NCBI GenBank assembly: GCA_025960445.1
Contig: JAICIT010000190.1
Location: 1 to 5,828 of the forward strand
Direction of reading: 5' to 3'
DNA from: Bradyrhizobium sp.
GTDB lineage: Bacteria; Pseudomonadota; Alphaproteobacteria; Rhizobiales; Xanthobacteraceae
DNA: 5,828 nucleotides
Each line of letters begins with the position of its first letter. Position 1 is the stretch's first letter. Under the pieces are notes generated by a model. That model made no database searches. It worked only from the letters and a program-made list of their open reading frames with translations, and was not told where the DNA came from. Position numbers and translations under genes: made by a program. Below, one piece after another: positions 1 through 5,828 of this stretch.

Positions 1-1086
1 CAGCAGATGGTGAAGCAATGCGGCGAGGCCGGCCGTTACGTCCACTGGGGCGCGACGACCCAGGATATCATGGACACTGCTCTCGTTCTGCAGATGCGTG
101 CGGGCCTCACGATTATCGAGCAGGACATCTCAACGGTGCGCGGCATTCTCGCCGATCTGTCCAGGCGCTATCGCGATACGCCGATGGCGGGCCGCACGCA
201 TCTGCAGCAGGCGCTGCCGGTGACGTTCGGCTACAAGACCGCGATCTGGCTGGCAATGTTCGACCGCCATGCCGAGCGCCTTCAGCAGTTGAAGCCGCGT
301 GTTCTGGTTGGCGAGTTCGCCGGCGCTGCCGGTACGCTTGCCTCGCTCGGAGATAAAGGGTTCGAGGTGCAGAAGGCACTCTGCGAGGAACTCGGTCTCG
401 GCGTTCCCGTCTCCACCTGGCACGTCGCGCGCGATGGCCTCGCCGAAGTGGTGAACTTCCTGGCGCTTCTGACCGGCTCGCTTGGAAAGATAGCGCTCGA
501 CATCATGATCATGGCCTCTACGGAATTCGCCGAAGTTTATGAGCCGTTCGTAAAGGGGCGCGGCGCGTCCTCCACCATGCCGCAAAAACGCAATCCGATC
601 TCCGCCGAACTGATGTTGGCGGCCTCGAAGGCCGTCCGTCAGCACGCCGGCCTGATGCTCGATGCAAGTGTGCAGGATTTCGAGCGTGCGACGGGACCAT
701 GGCACGCCGAATGGATGGCCATCCCGGAGAGCTTTGTGCTCACCGCCGGCGCGCTTCATCAGGCGAAATTCGCGCTGCAGGGTTTGATCGTGGATGAGAG
801 ACAGATGGCGAAAAATCTCGGCATCAGCCGCGGCCTGATTGTCGCTGAGGCAGTGATGATGGGACTCGCGCTTGAAATCGGCCGGCAGCAGGCACATGAC
901 GTCGTTTACGACGCGTGCCGGCTCGCCAATGAAAAGAACATGACACTGGCCGATGCGCTTTCGGCGGATCGGGAGGTTTCGGCGCGCATTGATCGCGCTA
1001 CCATCGAGCGGCTGACATCGCCAAACAACTATCTCGGCCTCGCGCCTGAAATGGTGGATCGCGTGCTGGCAGCGTCACCTCGTTGA
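1..1086 (+). CDS. Fumarase/aspartase-superfamily lyase (adenylosuccinate lyase / PcaB-like), 5' partial
   Basis: The frame is open from base 1 and ends at TGA 1084-1086, giving 361 visible residues. Family members are usually about 450 residues, so roughly 90 N-terminal residues lie off the left edge; the in-frame ATG at base 7 is therefore probably internal. Three superfamily landmarks are visible (numbered from base 1): HWGATTQD near residues 15-22, GRTHLQQALP near 64-73, and the mobile catalytic loop SSTMPQKRNP at 190-199, whose serine pair supplies the general base in this family. The last 80 or so residues resemble the ADSL_C domain, with an EIGRQQAH stretch and a terminal NYLG. Such enzymes eliminate or add across a C-C/C-N bond to release fumarate or a related product, or isomerise carboxymuconate, as cytoplasmic homotetramers. 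Gln replaces the His common in purine-pathway PurB loops, so I favour a catabolic paralogue over true PurB. The exact substrate is unresolved. It probably shares a transcript with the downstream aminopeptidase. Confidence 0.9.
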   Translation, partial: QQMVKQCGEAGRYVHWGATTQDIMDTALVLQMRAGLTIIEQDISTVRGILADLSRRYRDTPMAGRTHLQQALPVTFGYKTAIWLAMFDRHAERLQQLKPRVLVGEFAGAAGTLASLGDKGFEVQKALCEELGLGVPVSTWHVARDGLAEVVNFLALLTGSLGKIALDIMIMASTEFAEVYEPFVKGRGASSTMPQKRNPISAELMLAASKAVRQHAGLMLDASVQDFERATGPWHAEWMAIPESFVLTAGALHQAKFALQGLIVDERQMAKNLGISRGLIVAEAVMMGLALEIGRQQAHDVVYDACRLANEKNMTLADALSADREVSARIDRATIERLTSPNNYLGLAPEMVDRVLAASPR

Positions 1087-1110
1087 GATTTCGGCAAGTT
1101 CGCCTATATC
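1083..1110 (+). promoter_or_regulatory. Candidate sigma70-type promoter before the aminopeptidase gene
   Basis: TTGAGA (1083-1088) overlaps the lyase stop codon and is followed after 16 bases by TATATC (1105-1110). This would start transcription near 1117, leaving a leader of about 22 bases that still contains the ribosome binding site. It could give the aminopeptidase its own transcript in addition to read-through from the lyase. This is a motif match by eye only; such matches occur by chance. Confidence 0.3.
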
Positions 1111-1129
1111 TGCCCCGAACATTAGACCT

Positions 1130-1134
1130 GAGGA
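1130..1134 (+). promoter_or_regulatory. Ribosome binding site of the aminopeptidase gene
   Basis: GAGGA lies 4 bases before ATG 1139. The spacing is slightly short but the match to the anti-Shine-Dalgarno sequence is good, and it supports 1139 as the start. Confidence 0.65.
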
Positions 1135-1138
1135 ACCC

Positions 1139-2395
1139 ATGACCGTCCACGAGCGCAATCTTTCGGCGTCAATCGACCCGGTTAAACTCGACCGCCTTGC
1201 TGAAGTCGCAATCCGCGTCGGACTTAATCTGCAGCCGGGACAGGACCTGTTGCTGACCGCGCCCGCGGCGGCGCTGTCGCTGGTGCGTCGAATTGCGGAA
1301 CATGCGTATCGAGCTGGTGCAGGCCTGGTGACACCGATTCTGTCGGATGAGGCTGTCACGCTGTCGCGTTACAAGTTTGGCCGCGATCACAGCTTCGATC
1401 GCGCCGCCGGTTGGCTCTACGAGGGGATGTCGAAGGCGTTCGCCGCCAACACTGCCAGGCTCGCCGTCGTCGGCGATAATCCAATGCTGCTGTCTGCCGA
1501 AGATCCCGCCAAGGTCGCGCGCGCCAGCAAGGCCAATTCGATCGCCTATCAGCCGGCACTGGAAAAGATTGTCAATTTCGAGACCAACTGGAACATCATC
1601 GCCTATCCAAGCGCGTCCTGGGCCAAGCAGGTTTTCCCGGCAGATGAAGAGCATGTTGCGGTCGCAAAGCTAGCGGACGCGATCTTTGCCGCTTCGCGCG
1701 TCGATCGTGATGGCGCGGTCGCGGCATGGCAGAAGCACAACGCGATGCTGCGCAGCCGGACGGAATGGCTGAACGGGCAGCGCTTCAGCGCCCTGCATTA
1801 TTCCGGACCGCGCACCGACCTGACGATCGGCCTTGCGGACGGGCATGAATGGGAGGGCGGCGCCTCGGAGGCCAAGAACGGGATCATCTGCAACGCCAAC
1901 ATTCCGACCGAAGAGGTCTTCACCACGCCGCATGCGCGACGCGTCAGCGGCCACGTGATCAGTTCCAAGCCGCTGTCGTACCAGGGCTCGCTGATCGACG
2001 AAATCGCGGTGCGGTTCGAGGAAGGACGGATCGTCGAGGCCAAGGCCGCGCGCGGCGAGGAAGTGCTCAGAAAGGTGCTCGATACCGACGGGGGCGCGCG
2101 GCGGCTGGGCGAGGTCGCGCTGGTGCCGCATTCTTCCCCGATCTCGAAAAGCGGACTTCTGTTCTTCAACACATTGTTCGACGAGAACGCCGCCTGCCAC
2201 ATTGCGCTCGGCCAATGCTACTCGAAGTGCTTCGTGAACGGCGGCAAGCTGACCGCCGAGCAGATCGCTGCCCAGGGCGGCAACAAGAGCCTGATTCACA
2301 TCGACTGGATGATCGGTTCGGATCAGACCGATATCGATGGCGTCCATGCCGATGGGCGGCGGGTGCCGGTCTTCAGGAAGGGCGAATGGGCGTGA
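1139..2395 (+). CDS. M29-family metallo-aminopeptidase (AmpS / aminopeptidase T type)
   Basis: This complete protein of 418 residues matches the usual length of peptidase family M29 (PF02073, about 410 residues). These are cytoplasmic two-metal exopeptidases that remove N-terminal amino acids from peptides. The C-terminal catalytic part carries the family motifs: NIPTEEVFTTPH (254-265), LGEVALVPHSSPIS (323-336), NAACHIALGQCY (350-361) and IHIDWMIGS (386-394). Glu259, Glu325, His354, Tyr361, His387 and Asp389 have the spacing I recall for the metal-binding and catalytic residues of staphylococcal AmpS (253, 319, 348, 355, 381, 383), so the enzyme should be active. No signal peptide or membrane segment is visible. 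The start is ATG 1139, preceded by GAGGA. The gene follows the lyase by 52 bases on the same strand, suggesting co-transcription and a shared role in amino-acid or peptide breakdown. It converges with the transporter gene on its right. Physiological substrates are unknown. Confidence 0.93.
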   Translation: MTVHERNLSASIDPVKLDRLAEVAIRVGLNLQPGQDLLLTAPAAALSLVRRIAEHAYRAGAGLVTPILSDEAVTLSRYKFGRDHSFDRAAGWLYEGMSKAFAANTARLAVVGDNPMLLSAEDPAKVARASKANSIAYQPALEKIVNFETNWNIIAYPSASWAKQVFPADEEHVAVAKLADAIFAASRVDRDGAVAAWQKHNAMLRSRTEWLNGQRFSALHYSGPRTDLTIGLADGHEWEGGASEAKNGIICNANIPTEEVFTTPHARRVSGHVISSKPLSYQGSLIDEIAVRFEEGRIVEAKAARGEEVLRKVLDTDGGARRLGEVALVPHSSPISKSGLLFFNTLFDENAACHIALGQCYSKCFVNGGKLTAEQIAAQGGNKSLIHIDWMIGSDQTDIDGVHADGRRVPVFRKGEWA

Positions 2396-2413
2396 AGTAG
2401 GGGGCGAAATCCG

Positions 2414-3499
2414 CTAGCTGCCTTGCGCGAACTGCCGATAATTTTGCCAACACGCGTAGATGAAGCCGAGCGCGGTCGCGGTCCATGCCGCAAGCGCCAC
2501 CCAAATCATGCCCTGCGAGATCAGTTTGAGAGGAGGAAACTCGGCAGCGAGCGACAGTCGCAGGGTCGCCACCGCATACATGCCAAGTGGGAACACCAGG
2601 CTCCAAAGCATCGGCGTGTAGCTCAGCGGCACGCGTCGGATGCCGTGTTTCCAAATTCCAAGCATCAGCAGCAAAGGTATCCACCACGTCGCCCATGCCC
2701 ACATGACGAGAGTGACGCCATCGATCAGTGGCCGCATCGATTGCAGAAAGGATACGCCACTGTCGGCAAGGATGAGCATGGAGCCCGCGTTGGTCGTGAT
2801 CGCGGCGGCTCCCATGACGACCCACAAAACCGGGCTGATGTCGTCAGGATCGATGTCGGAGAAGAAGATACGATGGGCAAAGAGAGTGATGAAGATGCCA
2901 TACAGTGCGAGCCCCATGCCCCAAAGCATATGGGCAAGCACGAAAACGGCGGGCCGGAGAGCGCCCGTTTCTGGCGCGATGATGACGCCGAGAATGGCAA
3001 GGGATTGGGTGCCGACGATAGCGTTGAGCCAACCACCATGCACGATGTTCGCGCCGCCCGCACTGTTGAGAAAGATAAGCACCGCGAAGCTGAAATAGAC
3101 AAGGACGAACCAGAGTGCGAGCGCGAACAGCCACATCGCCACCGCGGCGGTTGCGAAGCCGCGCAAATGGAGCGCTACTCCGAAAACGCCGGTGCCCGCG
3201 ACAACGGTGAAGAACGAAAATACCAGCCGGGGATCACTGAGGTCCCTCCACACGGCTCGCGAGAACAGCGCAAGGCGCAACAGCGTAAAAAGGATGAGGC
3301 AGGGATATGCGAAGAGAATGACCGCGAACAGCAAGTCAGCCCAAGCGCGGTAACCTTCAAGGAAGAAGGCGTTGGAGATAATGCCGGTCGCCATTACCAG
3401 TGCGAACGCGCCGGGATGGAGTTCCGCCACCTGGCTATTCGTCCACCCAGCCGCTCGATGCACCGTTAAGGACGCTGCGCGCTTTCCAGAAACTTCCAT
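2414..3499 (-). CDS. TDT/SLAC1-family membrane transporter (tellurite-resistance/dicarboxylate transporter type)
   Basis: The product is an inner-membrane protein of 361 residues. About ten hydrophobic segments are visible (roughly 28-46, 53-79, 91-112, 116-143, 156-175, 183-211, 222-244, 261-283, 294-315, 327-351), the topology of the TehA/Mae1/SLAC1 group (PF03595). Family hallmarks are HPGAFALVMATGI in helix 1 and a WSLVFPLGMYAVAT stretch in helix 9. The Phe of that FP pair (about 303) may correspond to the pore-gating Phe of TehA (F262), though I have not aligned them. Members move C4-dicarboxylates, sulfite or other anions, and TehA overexpression gives tellurite resistance; the substrate here cannot be assigned. 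I chose ATG at 3499. A TTG at 3508 would add three residues and a GTG at 3463 would remove twelve. None has a clear ribosome binding site, so the start is uncertain. The gene stands alone, divergent from htpG and convergent with the aminopeptidase. Confidence 0.88.
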   Translation of the reverse strand: MEVSGKRAASLTVHRAAGWTNSQVAELHPGAFALVMATGIISNAFFLEGYRAWADLLFAVILFAYPCLILFTLLRLALFSRAVWRDLSDPRLVFSFFTVVAGTGVFGVALHLRGFATAAVAMWLFALALWFVLVYFSFAVLIFLNSAGGANIVHGGWLNAIVGTQSLAILGVIIAPETGALRPAVFVLAHMLWGMGLALYGIFITLFAHRIFFSDIDPDDISPVLWVVMGAAAITTNAGSMLILADSGVSFLQSMRPLIDGVTLVMWAWATWWIPLLLMLGIWKHGIRRVPLSYTPMLWSLVFPLGMYAVATLRLSLAAEFPPLKLISQGMIWVALAAWTATALGFIYACWQNYRQFAQGS

Positions 3500-3558
3500 C
3501 TTCAACAACGACGTTTGCGCAAGGCCAATGGTGCACCTGATGAAATATACCCGCTCGA

Positions 3559-3564
3559 ATTATA
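3559..3564 (-). promoter_or_regulatory. Candidate -10 element for the TDT transporter gene
   Basis: On the minus strand this hexamer reads TATAAT, a perfect sigma70 -10, about 60 bases before the chosen start codon. It would start transcription near 3552. No good -35 is present: the hexamers 17-19 bases upstream (CTGTTC, TTCTGT) match TTGACA poorly. If it is a promoter it may need an activator. Confidence 0.3.
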
Positions 3565-3638
3565 AACCCGGTCCCGCCCGCGAACAGAACCGTCGGCGGT
3601 GAGAATCTGGACACCAATCACGTGAGCGCCTTGAGAAT

Positions 3639-3667
3639 CTTGCCAACCTGAACTGTCTCATTATATC
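3639..3667 (+). promoter_or_regulatory. Candidate heat-shock (RpoH-like) or sigma70 promoter of htpG
   Basis: CTTGCC (3639-3644), a 17-base spacer and TATATC (3662-3667) lie just before htpG. The CTTG core and the spacing agree with what I recall of alphaproteobacterial RpoH promoters. The overlapping TTGCCA with a 16-base spacer would also suit the housekeeping sigma factor. The start would fall near 3674, giving a leader of about 29 bases. No CIRCE inverted repeat was seen, and the leader is too short for a ROSE-type RNA thermometer. Identified by eye only. Confidence 0.4.
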
Positions 3668-3702
3668 ACCTGTCTTCCCCTACGACCTGCACGAGACCGA
3701 CA

Positions 3703-5571
3703 ATGCCCACGGAAACTGTTGCCGAACACAAACCTTTTCAGGCCGAGGTTGCCGAACTTTTGCACCTGATGGTGCATTCGGTCTATTCGGAAACCGAAAT
3801 CTTTCTCCGCGAATTGATTTCAAATGCCTCCGACGCCCTGGACAAGCTGCGCTACGAGGCGATCGCCGCGCCCGATCTGACCGCCGACGGCGAGCCGCCC
3901 AGGATCCGCATCGTTCCGGACAAGAAAGCCGGGACGCTCGCGGTGATCGACAACGGCATCGGCATGGATCGCCAGGAGTTGATCGACAATCTCGGTACAA
4001 TTGCGCGGTCCGGCACCAAATCGTTTCTCTCACGTCTGACCGAAGCCAAGGACGGCGCCGGCTTGATCGGACAATTCGGCGTCGGCTTTTACGCGGCCTT
4101 CATGGTCGCCGATCGCATTTCCGTCACAAGCCGCCGAGCCGGCGCCGCCGAGGTTTGGACATGGTCGTCTTCGGGCGGCAATGGGTTCGATATCGCTCCG
4201 GCCAGTGACGAGGATGCCCGACGCGTCACGCGCGGCACCGAAATCGTTCTGCATCTGAAGCCGGACGCGACAAAATATCTGGAGGCTTATGAGATCGAGC
4301 GGATTGTCGGCGCCTATTCCGATAACATCCAGTTTCCGATCGAGCTCAAGCCGGAAGAGGGAGAGCCGCGGCAGATCAATTCGGCCAGCGCATTGTGGCA
4401 GCGGTCGAAATCGGAGCTGAAGCCGGAAGACTACACGCAGGCGTACCGGTCGATCGCTGGCGCCTTCGATGATCCGGCGATGACGCTGCATTACCGCGCG
4501 GAAGGTCGGCAGTCCTATGCGGTTCTGTTGTTTGCGCCGTCCACCAAACCGTTCGACTTGTTCGAGCCAATGCGCAAGGGCCGCGTCAAGCTTTACGTGC
4601 GCCGCGTTTTCATCGCCGACGACGCCGATTTGTTGCCGGCTTATCTCCGTTTCATTGCCGGCGTGATCGACAGCGAGGACCTCCCGCTCAATCTTTCCCG
4701 GGAGATGCTGCAGAACAATCCGCAGCTTGCTCAAATTCGCAAGGCGGTCACCGGCCGCGTGATCAGCGAACTGGAAAATCTGAGCGAGAAGGAGCCGGAA
4801 AACTTCGCCAAAATATGGGATGCGTTCGGAGCGGTGATCAAGGAAGGCATCTGGGAAGATTTCGAGCGTCGGGAGAAACTGCTGACGCTATCGCGCTTCA
4901 CCACCACTTCCGGCGAGAAGCGTTCGCTGAAGCAGTACGTCGAAAGCCTGAAGCCGAACCAGACCGAAATTTACTACCTGGTTGGCGATAGCGTGGAACG
5001 TTTGAAGTCAAATCCGAAGCTGGAATCGGCAACCGCGCGCGGCATCGAAGTGCTGCTGCTGACCGATCCGGTCGACGCCTTCTGGACCTCGGCGCCGCTC
5101 GACTTCGGCGGCAAGCCGCTGAAGTCGCTGAGCCAGGGCGATGTCGATTTCGGATTGATCCCAATGCTGGATGACAATGCCCCCAAGCAAAGCTCAGGCG
5201 CGGACGAGGCTGCGACCATCGCGGTGATCAAGGATGCGCTTGGAGAGAAAGTATCTGACGTCCGCGCATCGCAGCGACTCACCACCAGCGCCTCGTGCCT
5301 GGTGGCGGGAGGCGCCGGTCGCGACCGCCAGCTAGAGCGATTGCTGGCCCAGCAAAATCGAGGCGCCGCGACGAAACCGATCCTCGAAATCAACTTGCGC
5401 CATCCGCTGGTCGCGGCGATTACCCAGCAGAAGCATGTAGCGCGGGATCTCTCATTGCTGCTGCTGGAGCAGGCGCAGATTCTTGACGGAGAGCTGCCGG
5501 AGGATCCGGCAGCGTTTGCCAATCGGCTCAACGGGCTGGTACTGCGCGGAGTGTCCGGGCAACCCGGTTAG
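3703..5571 (+). CDS. htpG: Molecular chaperone HtpG (bacterial Hsp90)
   Basis: This complete protein of 622 residues is almost the same length as E. coli HtpG (624). HtpG is a cytosolic homodimeric ATP-dependent chaperone that remodels client proteins, often with DnaK, under heat and other stress. The N-terminal GHKL ATPase domain (about 10-215) has [17 protein letters not shown] (34-50), with Glu37 as the expected catalytic base and Asn41 for Mg2+. It also has DNGIGM (83-88), whose Asp83 contacts adenine, the lid segment LGTIARSGT (97-105) and the glycine-rich GQFGVGFY (123-130). The middle domain (about 225-485) contains LNLSREMLQ (329-337), with Arg333 corresponding to the ATP-sensing arginine. 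The remaining C-terminal part (about 500-622) is the dimerisation domain and lacks the eukaryotic MEEVD tail, as expected. No key residue is missing. ATG 3703 is the natural start because the protein aligns from there with the family; the ribosome binding site is weak (GAGA at 3693-3696). The gene appears monocistronic, with the next gene convergent. Confidence 0.98.
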   Translation: MPTETVAEHKPFQAEVAELLHLMVHSVYSETEIFLRELISNASDALDKLRYEAIAAPDLTADGEPPRIRIVPDKKAGTLAVIDNGIGMDRQELIDNLGTIARSGTKSFLSRLTEAKDGAGLIGQFGVGFYAAFMVADRISVTSRRAGAAEVWTWSSSGGNGFDIAPASDEDARRVTRGTEIVLHLKPDATKYLEAYEIERIVGAYSDNIQFPIELKPEEGEPRQINSASALWQRSKSELKPEDYTQAYRSIAGAFDDPAMTLHYRAEGRQSYAVLLFAPSTKPFDLFEPMRKGRVKLYVRRVFIADDADLLPAYLRFIAGVIDSEDLPLNLSREMLQNNPQLAQIRKAVTGRVISELENLSEKEPENFAKIWDAFGAVIKEGIWEDFERREKLLTLSRFTTTSGEKRSLKQYVESLKPNQTEIYYLVGDSVERLKSNPKLESATARGIEVLLLTDPVDAFWTSAPLDFGGKPLKSLSQGDVDFGLIPMLDDNAPKQSSGADEAATIAVIKDALGEKVSDVRASQRLTTSASCLVAGGAGRDRQLERLLAQQNRGAATKPILEINLRHPLVAAITQQKHVARDLSLLLLEQAQILDGELPEDPAAFANRLNGLVLRGVSGQPG

Positions 5572-5615
5572 AATGCGGCGAGGACGCTGCTCATATTTCG
5601 CTCATGCCCTGCGGG

Positions 5616-5828
5616 TCAGCCGAGCTCGAGCCGATAAACCCGCGCCGCCGTTCCGGAAAACAGCGCGGTCCTCTCGGCTTCGCTGTACTGCGCGGCTATT
5701 CGCTTAAAGGCGTTGAAGATCACTTGATAACTGCATTGGCCTTTGTCTGGAGGGAAATTGCTCTCGAACATGCAGCGGTCGGGACCGAAGGCCTCAATGC
5801 AGGTTTCGATATAGGGCCGCCATGCCGC
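5616..5828 (-). CDS. Amidohydrolase-2 family protein, C-terminal fragment (start off the right edge)
   Basis: Read on the minus strand from the window edge, an open frame of 70 residues runs to TGA at 5616-5618. It has no start codon inside the window because the N-terminal part lies to the right. It shows the typical end of metal-dependent amidohydrolases of the PF04909 group (ACMSD / 2-pyrone-4,6-dicarboxylate lactonase relatives): GPDRCMFESNFPPDKG at 15-30, then FNAFKRIAA (38-46) and a terminal ALFSGTAARVYRL (55-67). The last segment matches the family's usual ending, where a helix with an N/GTA-R-Y pattern closes the TIM barrel. The position usually held by the metal-linked Asp of GSDWP-type motifs is Asn here (ESNFP); I believe a subfamily of these proteins shares this. 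The substrate is unknown. It converges with htpG at 44 bases and is probably unrelated to it in function. Confidence 0.85.
   Translation of the reverse strand, partial: AAWRPYIETCIEAFGPDRCMFESNFPPDKGQCSYQVIFNAFKRIAAQYSEAERTALFSGTAARVYRLELG

Noticed and set aside
130..897. A 255-codon open frame on the minus strand opposite the lyase gene.
   Set aside because: Its low-complexity, Arg/His-rich product has no recognisable motif and lies entirely under a gene with strong family signatures, so it is a reading-frame shadow.
1090..1119. TTCGG and CCGAA inverted repeat between the lyase and aminopeptidase genes, considered as a terminator or attenuator.
   Set aside because: It has five base pairs around a 20-base loop with no T-run, which is well within chance expectation.
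1670..2347. A 225-codon open frame on the minus strand opposite the aminopeptidase.
   Set aside because: It has no motifs and covers the conserved catalytic half of the M29 protein, so it is a shadow.
2423..3469. A 348-codon open frame on the plus strand lying wholly opposite the TDT transporter gene.
   Set aside because: Its product is extremely charged (Arg, Glu, His, Lys rich) with no domain. This is what results from reading the complement of hydrophobic membrane-protein codons in GC-rich DNA. The minus-strand frame has clear family motifs and ten membrane segments.
3372..3602. A short plus-strand frame (76 codons) running from the transporter gene into the intergenic region.
   Set aside because: It starts at TTG inside the transporter gene, has no ribosome binding site and no recognisable protein features.
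4030..4734. A 234-codon open frame on the minus strand opposite htpG.
   Set aside because: It overlaps the conserved ATPase and middle domains of HtpG, shows no domain of its own, and is explained by codon bias of the real gene.
5555..5567. Small hairpin CCGGG-caa-CCCGG at the very end of htpG, considered as a terminator.
   Set aside because: The stem is only 5 base pairs, it lies inside the coding sequence just before the stop, and no T-run follows. This is too weak to call an intrinsic terminator.
5483..5707. A 74-codon plus-strand frame spanning the end of htpG and the start of the right-hand region.
   Set aside because: It overlaps the HtpG C-terminus and the amidohydrolase fragment, both of which show family-level similarity in their own frames; its own product is Arg-rich and featureless.

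Overview
The window looks like a chromosomal piece of a GC-rich alphaproteobacterium, most likely of the Bradyrhizobium / Rhodopseudomonas / Nitrobacter / Afipia group. This rests on high third-position GC, dense gene packing and the feel of the encoded proteins. It is an inference from the sequence alone; no database was searched.

Layout. Bases 1-1086 (+) are the 3' three-quarters or so of a gene for a lyase of the fumarase/aspartase superfamily (adenylosuccinate lyase / PcaB branch), cut by the left edge. After 52 bases comes a complete M29-family metallo-aminopeptidase on the same strand (1139-2395). The two look like an operon, with a possible extra promoter between them. A TDT/SLAC1-family membrane transporter (2414-3499, -) meets the aminopeptidase tail to tail, with 18 bases between the stops. 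A divergent intergenic region (3500-3702) holds candidate promoters for the transporter and for a complete htpG (Hsp90) gene (3703-5571, +). Last, 44 bases past htpG, is the C-terminal end of an amidohydrolase-2 family gene on the minus strand (5616-5828), cut by the right edge.

How the genes work together. The lyase and aminopeptidase could form a small catabolic or peptide/amino-acid-processing unit, but the substrate cannot be read from the sequence. The transporter, htpG and amidohydrolase each appear to be independent transcription units. No mobile element, CRISPR array, RNA gene, phage gene or clear break in composition was seen, and no gene-free stretch exceeds 300 bases. I found no convincing evidence of an undescribed system. 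The points most worth checking are the lyase-peptidase pair, the Asp-to-Asn change in the amidohydrolase motif and the putative heat-shock promoter of htpG.
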